Shown: positions 1 to 9,346, numbered from the stretch's first letter. The stretch: 64,000 bases of DNA from Flavobacterium indicum GPTSA100-9 = DSM 17447 (GCF_000455605.1 NC_017025.1:2046001-2110000), one strand, 5' to 3'. The notes: generated from the sequence alone by a model not told the origin. Program-made: numbers and translations.

Positions 1-1
1 A

Positions 2-682
2 CAATTCCCTAATGAAAATATTAGTATTTGTAATTCTAATAACGAACTATTAGTTGCTCCAGCAGGATTTAGTTCTTACAGTTGGAATACAACTCCCGTT
101 CAAAACACGCCAACAATAACCGTAAATTCTAGTGGTACATATATAGTTACCATAACAAATAGTAATGGTTGTACAACAACTAAAACTTTTGTTGTTTCTT
201 CTTCAGAAGCTCCAACTATCACTTCAATAGAGGTTAATGATTTTGAAGAAGAATTAAGCGCAACTGTTAATGTTCAAGGAAATGGAAATTATCAATACGC
301 ACTTAACGGAGGTGCTTTTCAAGCTAATCCAACATTCATTTTAAATGAATCTGGTGAATATGAAATTGTGGTGAACGATAGTAATGGTTGTGGCACAGCA
401 ACGGCTTCCTTTTATGCTTTAAGTTATCCTAAATATTTTACACCAAACGGAGATGGCTACCATGACACATGGAAAATAGAAAATTTAGATAAAAAAGGAC
501 TAGAAAATAGTAGAATTTATATCTTTGATCGTTTTGGTAAATTACTAAAACAAATTTTAGCTTCAGGCGAAGGATGGAATGGTTATTTTAACAATCAAAT
601 GATGCCTTCTTCTGATTATTGGTTTGTATTAGAATTAACCAATGGAAAAACTATTAAGGGACATTTTAGTTTAAAACGATGA
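2..682 (+). CDS. T9SS type B sorting domain protein, 3' part only
   Basis: The reading frame is open from the left edge of the window, so only the last 226 residues are seen. The visible part has an Ig-like/PKD-like segment (around SYSWNTTPVQNTPTITV) followed by a SprB-type repeat. It ends in the gliding-motility-associated C-terminal domain, with the motif YPKYFTPNGDGYHDTW, then IYIFDRFGKLL, a G-W-NG turn and DYWFVLEL before a terminal HFSLKR. In Bacteroidetes this roughly 90-residue CHU_C/type B domain directs export through the type IX secretion system to the cell surface or medium. The function of the missing N-terminal region is unknown. The stop codon overlaps the start of crcB (ATGA). 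The same C-terminal tail closes the large protein at 33397-37020. Confidence 0.9.
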   Translation, partial: QFPNENISICNSNNELLVAPAGFSSYSWNTTPVQNTPTITVNSSGTYIVTITNSNGCTTTKTFVVSSSEAPTITSIEVNDFEEELSATVNVQGNGNYQYALNGGAFQANPTFILNESGEYEIVVNDSNGCGTATASFYALSYPKYFTPNGDGYHDTWKIENLDKKGLENSRIYIFDRFGKLLKQILASGEGWNGYFNNQMMPSSDYWFVLELTNGKTIKGHFSLKR

Positions 683-1053
683 TAAAAAATATACTTTTAG
701 TTGCCATAGGAGGTGCTTTTGGTAGTGTTGCGCGGTATTTTTTGAGTTCTATTTTTTCAAAAGCACAGCAAAACTCATTTCCGTGGCCAACCTTCATTGC
801 TAATATTTTAGGCTGTCTAATCATTGGCCTACTTTTTGGATATATTCAAAAAAATCAGGTACAAAATGAAACATTAAAACTGGTCTTGATGACCGGATTT
901 TGTGGAGGATTTACAACCTTTTCAACTTTTAGTTTAGAAAACATTCAATTTATACAAAATCAAAACTATTCAACAGCAATAATCTACACTTTGAGCTCAA
1001 TATTACTTGGCTTAGGAGCGATTATTTTAGGAATAAAATTAGTTAATTCATGA
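679..1053 (+). CDS. crcB: Fluoride efflux channel CrcB/Fluc
   Basis: This encodes a 124-residue, four-helix inner-membrane protein of the CrcB/Fluc family, which exports fluoride as a dual-topology dimer. Diagnostic features are GGAFGSVARYFLS (residues 11-23) with the conserved arginine, the conserved asparagine in ANILGC (N42), and the signature GFCGGFTTFSTFSLE (about 73-87) with the phenylalanine box that lines the fluoride path. The length is normal for the family. The ATG overlaps the stop of the upstream T9SS gene by four bases, and the stop overlaps the start of the DHH phosphoesterase, so the three are probably translationally coupled. There is no room for a fluoride riboswitch directly upstream. 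Confidence 0.95.
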   Translation: MIKNILLVAIGGAFGSVARYFLSSIFSKAQQNSFPWPTFIANILGCLIIGLLFGYIQKNQVQNETLKLVLMTGFCGGFTTFSTFSLENIQFIQNQNYSTAIIYTLSSILLGLGAIILGIKLVNS

Positions 1054-2066
1054 ATTTATCAGAACAACAACTTGCCGAATTAAAAGCCTTACTTTCATCA
1101 CCAAAAAAAGTGACGATTATTCCACATAGAAATGTAGATGGTGATGCCATGGGGTCTACATTAGGCTTGTATCATATATTAAAACAATTAAATCATGATT
1201 GTGTGGTGATGCCTCCTAATGAAATTCCTGAATATTTAAAGTGGCTACCGGGTACTGAAACAACATTGGTTTATGAAGGTGAAAAAGTGGGTGAAGCCAT
1301 TAAACGTTTAAGACAAAGTGAACTTATATTTACGTTAGATTTTAATGCGTTTCACAGAACCGGTGAACAAATGGAAAGTATTTTAAAAACATTAGATACT
1401 AGATTTGTCATGGTAGATCATCATGAAAAACCGGATAACTATGCACAATTTACTTTTTCGAGTACAGAATATGGTTCAACATGCCAAATGATTTACGATT
1501 TAGTATCACAATTGGGCTATACCGATTTGATTTCTAAAGAGGCGGCTACTTGCATCTACACGGGAATTGCAACAGATTCTGGCGGATTTAGATTTCCAAG
1601 AACTACTGGAAATACACATCGAATTGTAGCAGATTTAATTGATAAAGGGGTTGATAATACTCAAGTCTACATCAACTTATATGATAATTCCAATTACAAT
1701 CGTTTACAATTATTAGGTAGGGCATTACAAAATATGAGAATTTTACCTGAATACAAAACCAGTTACATTACACTTTCTCAAGACGACTTAGACGAATTTC
1801 ATTATGAAAAAGGAGACACCGAAGGTATTGTAAATTATGGCTTAACGGTAAAGGATATAGATTTCACAGCTTTTTTTACTGAAATTAAAGATGAAAACAT
1901 CATTAAAATCTCATTCCGATCTCAGGGATCGTTTGATGTGAACCAGTTTGCACGAAACTATTTTAATGGTGGCGGACATGTAAATGCTGCTGGTGGTAAA
2001 TCTTTTGACTCATTAGAAGTAACAATCAATAAATTTATTGCTATTTTAGCAACTGAAAAAAAATAA
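1050..2066 (+). CDS. DHH/DHHA1 phosphoesterase, NrnA-like oligoribonuclease/pAp phosphatase
   Basis: This 338-residue protein has the DHH phosphoesterase signature: IPHRNVDGDAMGS (about 24-36), a metal-binding aspartate in FTLDFNAF, and VDHHEKPDN (about 122-130). A C-terminal DHHA1 domain follows with GGGHVNAAGG (about 309-318). This arrangement and length fit the NrnA family, which degrades short RNA oligonucleotides and in many bacteria also dephosphorylates 3'-phosphoadenosine 5'-phosphate with Mn2+. The start overlaps the end of crcB by four bases, and gldI follows three bases after its stop, so it lies in a tight operon. The family assignment is firm; which substrates it prefers is inference. 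Confidence 0.93.
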   Translation: MNLSEQQLAELKALLSSPKKVTIIPHRNVDGDAMGSTLGLYHILKQLNHDCVVMPPNEIPEYLKWLPGTETTLVYEGEKVGEAIKRLRQSELIFTLDFNAFHRTGEQMESILKTLDTRFVMVDHHEKPDNYAQFTFSSTEYGSTCQMIYDLVSQLGYTDLISKEAATCIYTGIATDSGGFRFPRTTGNTHRIVADLIDKGVDNTQVYINLYDNSNYNRLQLLGRALQNMRILPEYKTSYITLSQDDLDEFHYEKGDTEGIVNYGLTVKDIDFTAFFTEIKDENIIKISFRSQGSFDVNQFARNYFNGGGHVNAAGGKSFDSLEVTINKFIAILATEKK

Positions 2067-2068
2067 AA

Positions 2069-2632
2069 ATGCATTTAAGAAAACACTTAGGATTGACTTT
2101 AATTGCTTTGGCATTCCTTTCTTGTTCTGAACAACAAGCAAGAAAACCTATTTCTCAAACTTCGGGGAGCTTCATGAAAGAATCCATCAAAAGAAATAAA
2201 AAATTAGTAGCAAAAGAAGAAGATGCCATTGCTAAAATCATAAAAAAAGATACTGCGAATCAATATATTGCCTCAGAAAAAGGATATTGGTATGCGTATG
2301 AAGTTAAAAGTAACGAAACCACTACACCGGTTAAAGGCGATATAGCCCAATATGTTTATGAAATAACAGATTTATATGGCAATCAAATTTATTCTAAAGA
2401 AGAAACAAAACCGCAAACTTATTATGTTGATAAACAAAATATTATGATTGGACTAAGACATGGTATTAAATTGATGCATAAAGGGGATCGTGTAAAATTC
2501 ATTTTTACTTCTCATATGGCATACGGATACCATGGTGATGATGATAAAATTGGTACCAATCAACCTATTATTTGTATTGTAACTTTAAATGATATAAAAA
2601 AAGATTCTCCAGCTAAAACCATAAATAATTAA
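2069..2632 (+). CDS. gldI: Gliding motility-associated FKBP-type prolyl isomerase lipoprotein GldI
   Basis: This 187-residue lipoprotein begins with a signal peptide and the lipobox AFLSCSEQQ (cysteine near residue 19). The C-terminal half is an FKBP-type peptidyl-prolyl isomerase domain, recognisable in YVYEITDLYGNQIY, YYVDKQNIMIGLRHGIKLM, GDRVKFIFTSHMAYG and PIICIVTLNDI. Size, lipobox and domain match GldI of gliding Flavobacterium, required there for gliding and thought to help fold gliding/T9SS components in the periplasm. It lies three bases after the DHH gene and is followed within nine bases by two more prolyl isomerase genes. Confidence 0.92.
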   Translation: MHLRKHLGLTLIALAFLSCSEQQARKPISQTSGSFMKESIKRNKKLVAKEEDAIAKIIKKDTANQYIASEKGYWYAYEVKSNETTTPVKGDIAQYVYEITDLYGNQIYSKEETKPQTYYVDKQNIMIGLRHGIKLMHKGDRVKFIFTSHMAYGYHGDDDKIGTNQPIICIVTLNDIKKDSPAKTINN

Positions 2633-2640
2633 TAGTTCCT

Positions 2641-3735
2641 ATGAAAAAGTTAAGTATACTTGTTAGTATTTTTTCACTTTTACTACTTTCATGCAATACA
2701 AAAAATGCAGAAGTAAATAAAGATTTACCTGATGGTATATATGCCTTAATTGAAACTTCTAAAGGTGATATCATTGCGCGTTTAGAATATGAAAAAACAC
2801 CATTTACAGTTGCTAATTTCATTACACTTGCTGAAGGAAAAAACACTTATGTAGCAGATAAATACAAAGGAATTCATTTTTATGATGGGTTAACTTTTCA
2901 CAGAGTTGAAATGAATCCTCCTGTAATTCAAAGTGGATGCCCGCTTGGAAATGGACAAGGAGGACCTGGGTATAAATTTAAAGATGAATTTCATCCCGAT
3001 TTAAAACACTCTAAAATGGGAATTCTTTCAATGGCAAATTCAGGAGTAAGTACAAATGGTTCTCAATTTTTCATTACTTTAGATGAAATAGATTATCTTG
3101 ATAACAAACATACTGTTTTTGGTGAGGTTATTGAAGGGTTAGATGTATTACCTTCAATTGTAGTTGATGACGAAATAAATTCGATTACAATTATTAGAAA
3201 AGGTACTGCAGCTAAAAAATTTGATGCTGTTAAAACTTTTAAAGAATACTTTGAAAGAGAGCTAGTTTTACAAAAAGAAATTGATGCAAAATCTTCTATT
3301 ATCAAATCTGAAAAAGTTGCTCAATTTAAAGATGTAATGAAAACTGGTAGCAAAACTAAATCTGGAGTTATTTATAAAATTTTAAAATCAGGTTCAGGTA
3401 ATAAACCTTTAGCTGGCACGGAAGTATTTGTTAACTATTCTGGATTTTTAGAAGATGGCACGCTGTTTGACTCAAGTAGTGCTGAGATGGCTAAAGCTTT
3501 TGGTAAATTTGATGCAAATAGAAATGAAACTTCAGGCTACAATCCATTACCTGTAATCTATGGAGATAAAATGGGAATGATTCCAGGATTTATTGAAGGA
3601 TTAGACAATATGAAATATGGAGATAAAGCTATTATATTTATTCCAAGTTATTTAGGTTATGGAAAAAGTGGCGCGGGCGAAATTCCACCAAATGCAAATC
3701 TTTATTTTGAATTAGAAATTTTAGAAAAAAAATAA
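2641..3735 (+). CDS. Cyclophilin-FKBP fusion prolyl isomerase, lipoprotein
   Basis: This 364-residue protein carries two unrelated prolyl isomerase folds. A signal peptide with lipobox LLLLSCNTK predicts a lipid-anchored periplasmic protein. Residues about 35-190 form a cyclophilin domain ([50 protein letters not shown]). Residues about 245-364 form an FKBP domain ([54 protein letters not shown]). The cyclophilin catalytic arginine is present in FHRVE. It follows gldI by eight bases and precedes a second fusion of the same design by 16 bases, so it is probably co-transcribed. A role in folding secreted proteins is inferred from context. Confidence 0.92.
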   Translation: MKKLSILVSIFSLLLLSCNTKNAEVNKDLPDGIYALIETSKGDIIARLEYEKTPFTVANFITLAEGKNTYVADKYKGIHFYDGLTFHRVEMNPPVIQSGCPLGNGQGGPGYKFKDEFHPDLKHSKMGILSMANSGVSTNGSQFFITLDEIDYLDNKHTVFGEVIEGLDVLPSIVVDDEINSITIIRKGTAAKKFDAVKTFKEYFERELVLQKEIDAKSSIIKSEKVAQFKDVMKTGSKTKSGVIYKILKSGSGNKPLAGTEVFVNYSGFLEDGTLFDSSSAEMAKAFGKFDANRNETSGYNPLPVIYGDKMGMIPGFIEGLDNMKYGDKAIIFIPSYLGYGKSGAGEIPPNANLYFELEILEKK

Positions 3736-3751
3736 ATTAACTTTTAGATAT

Positions 3752-4795
3752 ATGAAACTTAAATCAATTGTTTTATTATTACTTTGTGCTACAACTACAT
3801 TCGCACAAAAAAAGAAAGAAGTAAAACCTGTTCATTATAGCAAAAAACCAGGTATGTATGCTGAAATTTATACTACAAAAGGTAAAATTGCTTTAGAATT
3901 AGAATACAAAAAAACACCAATTACTGTGGCTAACTTCGTTAGCTTAGCAGAGGGAAAAAATGAATTTGTTTCGGCTGAATTAAAGGGTAAACCTTATTAT
4001 AATGGTTTAAAATTTCACAGAGTTATTTCTAACTTCATGATTCAAGGTGGTGATCCTAAAGGTGATGGTTCAGGTGGACCAGGTTATAGCTTTAAAGATG
4101 AATTTGATCCAAGCTTAAAACACGATAAAGCTGGAATTTTATCAATGGCTAATGCCGGACCTAAAACTAATGGCTCTCAGTTTTTTATTACACACAAGGA
4201 AACGCCATGGTTAGACAACAAACATAGTGTTTTTGGACATGTGGTTGAAGGACAATCGGTAGTGGATGCAATTGCTCAAAATGATTTAATTGACAAAGTG
4301 GTGATTTTAAAAGTAGGTAAAGAAGCTAAAGCTTTTGATGCAGTAAAAGTTTTTGGTGACTATTTTAAAAATAAAGAAGCCTTAGAAAAGAAAGAGAAAG
4401 AAGAAAAAGAAAAAGCGGATGCCGCTTTGAAAGCTAAAGTAATGCAAGAATTTGCTAATGCTACTACTACTGCTTCAGGATTAAAATATATTGTTTTACA
4501 AGAAGGAACTGGTGCTCAACCAACAGCAACTAGTAACGTAAAAGTACATTATACAGGTATGTTATTAGACGGAAAAGTTTTTGACAGCAGTGTACAACGC
4601 GGAGAACCAATTAGCTTTGGTTTAAACCAAGTAATCAAAGGTTGGACTGAAGGTGTGCAATTAATGAAAGAAGGTGCTAAATATAAATTCTTAATTCCTT
4701 CAAACTTAGCTTATGGTGAAAGAGGTGCTGGTGGTGTTATTCCTCCAAATGCTGACTTAATCTTTGAAGTGGAGTTATTAGGAATTAACAAATAA
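3752..4795 (+). CDS. Cyclophilin-FKBP fusion prolyl isomerase, secreted
   Basis: This 347-residue paralogue of the preceding gene has a standard cleavable signal peptide (about residues 1-18, ending TTTFAQ) instead of a lipobox, so it should be soluble in the periplasm. The cyclophilin domain spans about 35-195 ([48 protein letters not shown]). A lysine/glutamate-rich linker near 205-235 looks helical. The FKBP domain is at about 245-347 ([57 protein letters not shown]). The key cyclophilin and FKBP residues are present. It is last in the operon; a strong hairpin terminator follows at 4801. Confidence 0.93.
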   Translation: MKLKSIVLLLLCATTTFAQKKKEVKPVHYSKKPGMYAEIYTTKGKIALELEYKKTPITVANFVSLAEGKNEFVSAELKGKPYYNGLKFHRVISNFMIQGGDPKGDGSGGPGYSFKDEFDPSLKHDKAGILSMANAGPKTNGSQFFITHKETPWLDNKHSVFGHVVEGQSVVDAIAQNDLIDKVVILKVGKEAKAFDAVKVFGDYFKNKEALEKKEKEEKEKADAALKAKVMQEFANATTTASGLKYIVLQEGTGAQPTATSNVKVHYTGMLLDGKVFDSSVQRGEPISFGLNQVIKGWTEGVQLMKEGAKYKFLIPSNLAYGERGAGGVIPPNADLIFEVELLGINK

Positions 4796-4800
4796 TAACA

Positions 4801-4829
4801 AAAAAGCCTCTATTTAAGAGGCTTTTTTT
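4801..4829. terminator. Bidirectional intrinsic terminator
   Basis: A perfect ten-base-pair stem, AAAAAGCCTC / GAGGCTTTTT with a seven-base loop, has A-tracts on one side and T-tracts on the other. It can end transcription of the prolyl isomerase operon (plus) and of the minus-strand gene at 4828-5265, whose stop codon lies at its edge. Confidence 0.9.
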
Positions 4830-5265
4830 ATTCATTGAATTTCCAATTGAATTCGTCTTTATCATTAATAATGGCTCCAATTTCTATTTTGACTACTTCA
4901 TTATAATCTACATATAGCATCAACCAATTTTCTTCGTTAAAATAAATTTGAACACCATCTTCCTCGTGTTGGTCGTATTTGTCAATTTTATTTAAAGCTA
5001 AAGTACCTTGAACCAAATCCCATTCTGTTTGAAGTGCTTTTGAACCTAACAAAGTTGCAGCTGGATTAGAAATGGTAATATATCCCAAACGAAAATCTTC
5101 ATCGGCATAAAAGGTCAACTTCATTTTCTCTTGGTAATACACATAAATAATATTGTCTTCTTCGTCTTTTATTACGCGATTAGGCTTACCGTATAAGGTT
5201 TCCACATATTTTTGTGTCATTCCAAAAAGCAAACGATCGAAGCCGTGTTGTAATTTAATTTCCAT
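4828..5265 (-). CDS. Conserved hypothetical protein, 145 residues
   Basis: I do not recognise a named family. The predicted protein is small, acidic and cytoplasmic, with no signal peptide or membrane segment. It opens with FDRLLFGMTQKYVETLYGKP, reminiscent of short SmpA/BamE-like or immunity-type beta folds in which an F-G-M-x-x-x-V-x-x-x-x-G-x-P motif marks the first helix. The rest alternates beta-strands rich in Tyr, Asp and Glu. Its ATG lies just after a TACCTTTG promoter -7 element (plus-strand CAAAGGTA at 5279-5286), which supports this start. It shares a terminator with the convergent isomerase operon. Confidence 0.7.
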   Translation of the reverse strand: MEIKLQHGFDRLLFGMTQKYVETLYGKPNRVIKDEEDNIIYVYYQEKMKLTFYADEDFRLGYITISNPAATLLGSKALQTEWDLVQGTLALNKIDKYDQHEEDGVQIYFNEENWLMLYVDYNEVVKIEIGAIINDKDEFNWKFNE

Positions 5266-5278
5266 ATTCTGTTTTTTG

Positions 5279-5286
5279 CAAAGGTA
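5279..5286 (-). promoter_or_regulatory. Bacteroidetes -7 promoter element
   Basis: TACCTTTG on the minus strand matches the TAnnTTTG element and lies 13 bases upstream of the ATG at 5265. No convincing -33 TTG is seen at the usual 17-23 base spacing. Confidence 0.5.
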
Positions 5287-5359
5287 GCAGTAATATTAGA
5301 AACATTGTACTCCTACTTTAAATTAAATAGAAATGTATTAGTTATGAAAAACGAAACTT

Positions 5360-5414
5360 CTACTATAGCCGGGATAGTAGCAAAGTACCATGTACTGCGG
5401 ATAGCCCGAGAGTA
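5360..5414. repeat. Structured intergenic repeat-like element (degenerate)
   Basis: The gap between typA and the small minus-strand gene holds two small perfect hairpins: CTACTAT/ATAGTAG around AGCCGGG (5360-5380) and AGTAC/GTACT (5384-5396). A GCGGATAGCCCGAGAG stretch follows. The AGCC-GGAT-G-AGC core resembles the better-preserved element at 49311-49377. From memory, AGCCC-GAT-x-x-AGCGG elements are scattered between Flavobacterium genes; that is not provable from this window alone. Confidence 0.45.
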
Positions 5415-5442
5415 CGTGTTTTGAAAATGAATGTTGTGCTTC

Positions 5443-5486
5443 AAAAAAAAACCAATTAAACGAAATTAAATTCGAATAATTGGTTT
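5443..5486 (-). terminator. Intrinsic terminator of typA
   Basis: On the minus strand AAACCAATTA pairs with TAATTGGTTT across an 18-base loop and is followed by an eight-base T tract. It lies 60-100 bases after the typA stop codon, with the correct orientation to end that transcript. Confidence 0.8.
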
Positions 5487-5548
5487 AGATTCTATTTAGA
5501 AACTGAAATGAATTCAGTTTGACAAAATTTTATGTTTAAATAGCGAGT

Positions 5549-7348
5549 TTACTCGATTTTGAAACGTTTTCTATCGTTTTCGTTCAAATAAATTTTACGT
5601 AAACGTAATGATTTTGGTGTCACTTCAACGTACTCATCTTTTTGGATGTATTCTAACGCTTCCTCTAATGAGAATTTGATTGCTGGTGTAATTCTAGTTT
5701 TATCATCAGCACCTGCCGAACGGAAGTTAGTCAACTGTTTCGTCTTTGTGATGTTGATTACCATATCGTCACCTCTTGAGTTTTCACCCACAACCTGACC
5801 TTCGTATACATCTTCGTTAGGATCTACGAAGAATTTACCTCTATCTTGTAATTTATTGATTGAATAAGGAATAGCTTTTCCGTTTTCCATACAAATTAAC
5901 GAACCATTGATACGTCCAGGAATTTCACCTTTGAATGGTTGGTATTCCAAGAAACGGTGTGCCATAATAGCTTCACCTGCTGTTGCCGTTAACAACTGGT
6001 TACGTAAACCGATGATACCACGTGAAGGAATGTTGAATTTAATAATCATACGGTCCCCTTTTGGTTCCATAGATAACATTTCTCCTTTACGAACCGTTAC
6101 GAATTCCACTGCTTTACCTGAAACATTTTCTGGTAAGTCGATTGTTAATTCTTCGATCGGTTCACATTTTTGACCATTAATTTCTTTAATGATAACTTGT
6201 GGCTGACCAATTTGTAACTCATACCCTTCTCTACGCATAGTTTCGATAAGTACTGATAAGTGTAATACCCCACGACCAAATACTAAGAATTTATCTGCAG
6301 AATCGGTTTCGTTAACACGTAATGCTAAGTTTTTTTCTAATTCTTTTTCTAAACGCTCTTTTACGTGACGAGAAGTCACAAATTTACCTTCTTTACCAAA
6401 GAAAGGTGAGTCGTTGATGGTAAACAACATACTCATTGTTGGCTCATCGATAGCAATAGATTGTAATGCTTCTGGATTTTCGAAATCAGCAACAGTATCT
6501 CCAATTTCAAAACCTTCTAAACCTACAATAGCACAGATATCACCTGCTTGTACGCTTTCAACTTTTTTACGACCTAAACCGTCAAATGTATGTAATTCTT
6601 TGATTCTTGATTTGATGATTTTCCCGTCTCTTTTTACTAAAGAGATTTGTTGGTTTTCTTTTAATTCACCTCTTTGTAAACGACCGATAGCGATACGACC
6701 TGTAAAGCTAGAGAAGTCTAACGACGTGATTAATAATTGAGGTGTTCCTTCTGCTACTTTTGGAGCTGGAATATGCTCAATTACCATATCTAACAACGGC
6801 TCGATGTTTTCAGTTTGGTTTTTCCAATCGTCAGACATCCAGTTGTTTTTAGCCGAACCATAAACGGTTGGGAAATCTAATTGCCACTCTTCAGCACCTA
6901 ATTCGAACATTAAGTCGAATACTTTTTCGTGTACTTCTTCAGGTGTACAGTTTTCTTTATCTACCTTATTGATAACCACGCATGGTTTTAAGCCTAAGTC
7001 AATCGCTTTTTGCAATACGAAACGTGTTTGCGGCATAGGTCCTTCGAAAGCATCTACTAAAAGTAGTACTCCATCGGCCATGTTTAATACACGTTCTACT
7101 TCCCCACCGAAATCCGCGTGTCCTGGAGTATCGATGATGTTGATTTTAGTTCCTTTATAGTTAACGGAAACGTTTTTAGAAACGATAGTGATTCCTCTTT
7201 CACGCTCTAAGTCGTTGTTATCTAAGATTAAGTCGCCTGTATTTTCGTTTTCACGGAACAATTGACAGTGGTACATAATTTTATCTACCAAAGTTGTTTT
7301 ACCGTGGTCAACGTGTGCAATAATCGCGATATTTCTAATTGCTGTCAT
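5549..7348 (-). CDS. typA: Translational GTPase TypA/BipA
   Basis: This 599-residue protein is a full-length TypA/BipA ribosome-binding GTPase of the EF-G/LepA superfamily, involved in stress and cold adaptation and late 50S assembly. The G domain has G1 [13 protein letters not shown] (about 11-23), G2 around RERGITI, G3 [14 protein letters not shown] and G4 NKVDKENC. Domain II, the EF-G-like domains III and V, and the BipA C-terminal domain follow ([58 protein letters not shown]). The ATG sits 21 bases after a TACCTTTG promoter -7 element and no closer start is better. A heptanucleotide repeat lies just upstream. Confidence 0.97.
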   Translation of the reverse strand: MTAIRNIAIIAHVDHGKTTLVDKIMYHCQLFRENENTGDLILDNNDLERERGITIVSKNVSVNYKGTKINIIDTPGHADFGGEVERVLNMADGVLLLVDAFEGPMPQTRFVLQKAIDLGLKPCVVINKVDKENCTPEEVHEKVFDLMFELGAEEWQLDFPTVYGSAKNNWMSDDWKNQTENIEPLLDMVIEHIPAPKVAEGTPQLLITSLDFSSFTGRIAIGRLQRGELKENQQISLVKRDGKIIKSRIKELHTFDGLGRKKVESVQAGDICAIVGLEGFEIGDTVADFENPEALQSIAIDEPTMSMLFTINDSPFFGKEGKFVTSRHVKERLEKELEKNLALRVNETDSADKFLVFGRGVLHLSVLIETMRREGYELQIGQPQVIIKEINGQKCEPIEELTIDLPENVSGKAVEFVTVRKGEMLSMEPKGDRMIIKFNIPSRGIIGLRNQLLTATAGEAIMAHRFLEYQPFKGEIPGRINGSLICMENGKAIPYSINKLQDRGKFFVDPNEDVYEGQVVGENSRGDDMVINITKTKQLTNFRSAGADDKTRITPAIKFSLEEALEYIQKDEYVEVTPKSLRLRKIYLNENDRKRFKIE

Positions 7349-7368
7349 AAGGTATTTTTTTGAAGGTG

Positions 7369-7376
7369 CAAAGGTA
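7369..7376 (-). promoter_or_regulatory. -7 promoter element of typA
   Basis: TACCTTTG on the minus strand (plus CAAAGGTA) matches TAnnTTTG exactly and lies 20 bases upstream of the typA ATG. A TTG at standard spacing is not evident; the upstream sequence is a heptad repeat. Confidence 0.55.
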
Positions 7377-7411
7377 GTGAAAAGTTTGCAGTTTAAAGTT
7401 TAAAGTGTACA
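7377..7411. repeat. Heptanucleotide tandem repeat upstream of typA
   Basis: Five consecutive 7-base units read GTGAAAA, GTTTGCA, GTTTAAA, GTTTAAA, GTGTACA, directly abutting the promoter -7 element. Two more 7-base-period tracts occur in this window, at 26778 and 50825. Confidence 0.7.
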
Positions 7412-7534
7412 AATTTTTAAAATTTAATAATTTGTTGATGTTGAGGAAGGTAAATTGTAAGTTTGAGAATAAGCTTTAATATAAAAATCTATTACAATCT
7501 TTAATTCACAAAACATCTTTCAAAATATTCAAAT

Positions 7535-7930
7535 TTATTTTGAAACAACAACACATTTCTTCTTCAATTTATATTCTATTAAAAAAAGAACTAATAACAA
7601 AATAAGAAAAAGCGATAAGAAAGGACTTCCAACAACCGACCAACTCAATGAATTTTGATGAAAAATTGAAAATGTAAAATATAAAATCGACAATAAAAAA
7701 GAGAAAATGCCTGAAATAATTATTAAATATTGATTGTTAACAAAAAAATAAACAATTAAGACTAAAAAGAAAAACACATGAATTATTATTAAATTATAAT
7801 TAGAAAAAATATAAAATGAGTCATATAACTCAGTTTCTTCATTATAATGCATATCGATTGGAATTATATAAAATACTATATTTAATAATAGCACCAATAT
7901 TTTAATTATAAATATTTGTTTATTTCTCAA
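7535..7930 (-). CDS. Hypothetical four-helix membrane protein
   Basis: This is a 131-residue, very hydrophobic protein with about four transmembrane helices (roughly residues 8-24, 48-64, 68-90 and 102-124) and a lysine-rich C-terminus. No family is recognised. The first codon is TTG; the first in-frame ATG would remove helix 1, so TTG is preferred but unproven. Base composition is more AT-rich than the neighbouring housekeeping genes, and the gene shares this with the next gene upstream (8143-8907). Together they look like a small accessory insertion between typA and rpsT. Confidence 0.5.
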   Translation of the reverse strand: MRNKQIFIIKILVLLLNIVFYIIPIDMHYNEETELYDSFYIFSNYNLIIIHVFFFLVLIVYFFVNNQYLIIISGIFSFLLSILYFTFSIFHQNSLSWSVVGSPFLSLFLILLLVLFLIEYKLKKKCVVVSK

Positions 7931-8142
7931 AATTATTATATTTTAAAATTAAAACTGAATTTAAACATCAAACCACCTAACAAATAGTTTAATCTATATT
8001 TAAAGATTTAATAGAAAAAGAATATTATTATATACAAATGAATTATTTATTTAAATCTCTTTTGAAATATATAATTGAATTTAAAATAATATTTACATTC
8101 TTACCAAATACCTATCTATTAGCTGTTTAAATTTATTTAATA

Positions 8143-8907
8143 CTAGTTTCTAAGAATTTTTACAAATGTATATTTTTCTTTTATTTCATTATTAATCTTG
8201 ATTTCCTCAATAAAAAAACCTTTAATAACATTGAATTTGTCATTTACACTAAATGCCAACTCATATTCATTTTTTCTATTTTTTGGTATATCAATTAATT
8301 TAAGTGAATGTACATTACAAAAGTCATTTGTCAATTTACTTGAAGCATAAAATTTCAAATTATTAACCTTTATTCTTTTATCTGAATTAAATCTTAATTT
8401 TAAAACTTCAACATGTTCACCATCAAATACAGTGTCTTTAAATTTGAAATTATAAAAACTACTTTTATCACAATCCAAAATATCATTAGATTTATAATTC
8501 CAAACTTGATTAAGAAAACTTTTTTTACATATTTTTAAATATTCTTCTCTTCTAATTAATTTATTGTCTTTAAAATAAAACCAAAAACCAATTTTTTTAT
8601 CATTTTGCATTTCTCCTGAAGCATTAATAATTCCTTTGCTATCATAAAAATTAACTTTAAAAATATCACCATTTTTGTTTTTATTTTTAGTGATAAATTT
8701 AGAAATTTTAATTCCTTTTTTTTCAATTATGATCGAGTCTACAATCGCATTTTTGCCATAAGAAGTGGCTTTTTGACCATCTTCAAAATTTTTTATTTCT
8801 AAAATATTATTGTCTTTTTGATTGCAAGAATTATTCAAAATAATTAAAATAATTAAAGTTGATAATCTTTGAAAGTAATTAATTAAACTAAAAAAATTTT
8901 TATCCAT
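8143..8907 (-). CDS. Hypothetical lipoprotein with MORN/YwqK-like segment
   Basis: This 254-residue protein has a hydrophobic N-terminus ending in a lipobox-like NNSCNQKDN (cysteine near residue 28), so it is predicted to be lipid-anchored. The segment GIINASGEMQNDKKIGFWFYF resembles a MORN/YwqK-type repeat (G-x-W-x-x-Y-x-x-G class), common in Bacteroidetes surface proteins. The rest is unrecognised and beta-rich. It is strongly AT-rich and full of AAA and AAT codons. No partner is obvious apart from the membrane protein that follows it on the same strand after a 212-base AT-rich gap. Confidence 0.55.
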   Translation of the reverse strand: MDKNFFSLINYFQRLSTLIILIILNNSCNQKDNNILEIKNFEDGQKATSYGKNAIVDSIIIEKKGIKISKFITKNKNKNGDIFKVNFYDSKGIINASGEMQNDKKIGFWFYFKDNKLIRREEYLKICKKSFLNQVWNYKSNDILDCDKSSFYNFKFKDTVFDGEHVEVLKLRFNSDKRIKVNNLKFYASSKLTNDFCNVHSLKLIDIPKNRKNEYELAFSVNDKFNVIKGFFIEEIKINNEIKEKYTFVKILRN

Positions 8908-9048
8908 TTTGAATTTTTATTACTATTTGATTATTTTTTGCCTATTTATTTAAACACAAAAGCTAACTTATTAACACACAACTTTACATTTACAAGTAAT
9001 CATTACCATTCGTAAATCTACAAAAAGTAAGAAAATAAACCAAATAAA

Positions 9049-9076
9049 AAAAGCCCTGAATTTCTTCAGGGCTTTT
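9049..9076. terminator. Intrinsic terminator after rpsT
   Basis: AAAAGCCCTGAA and TTCAGGGCTTTT form a perfect 12-base-pair stem with a TTTC/GAAA loop. On the minus strand it follows the rpsT stop codon by about 20 bases and ends in a T tract. Confidence 0.9.
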
Positions 9077-9094
9077 AAGTATTATAAGCTTGTA

Positions 9095-9346
9095 TTACAA
9101 AGCGTTTACGTGTCTTGTTAATTTAGACTTTAAGTTAGAAGCTTTGTTAGAGTGAATTACATTCTTTTTAGCTAACTTATCAATCATTGCAATAACTACT
9201 GGTAATTTCGCTGTAGCTTCTGCTTTATCAGTTGAAATTCTGATAGCTTTGATAGCGTTACGTGTAGTTTTGTGTTGGTATCTATTTAATACTCTTTTTT
9301 TCTCGTTGCTTCTAATTCTTTTTAAAGCTGACTTATGATTTGCCAT
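9095..9346 (-). CDS. rpsT: 30S ribosomal protein S20
   Basis: The 83-residue, Lys/Arg/Ala-rich helical protein begins [18 protein letters not shown] and continues with [11 protein letters not shown], the standard start of bacterial S20, which binds 16S rRNA near the 5' domain. Helices end with [16 protein letters not shown]. Length is typical. It has its own terminator at 9049. Upstream, a structured segment (9382-9478) separates it from the tRNA-Glu genes on the same strand; it could be a leader, or the end of the tRNA transcript. Confidence 0.97.
   Translation of the reverse strand: MANHKSALKRIRSNEKKRVLNRYQHKTTRNAIKAIRISTDKAEATAKLPVVIAMIDKLAKKNVIHSNKASNLKSKLTRHVNAL

Noticed and set aside
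600..678. Fluoride riboswitch upstream of crcB
   Set aside because: This stretch is coding sequence of the preceding gene, and the two genes overlap, leaving no leader.
5907..7160. Plus-strand reading frames opposite typA
   Set aside because: They are antisense to a highly conserved GTPase and have no domain of their own.
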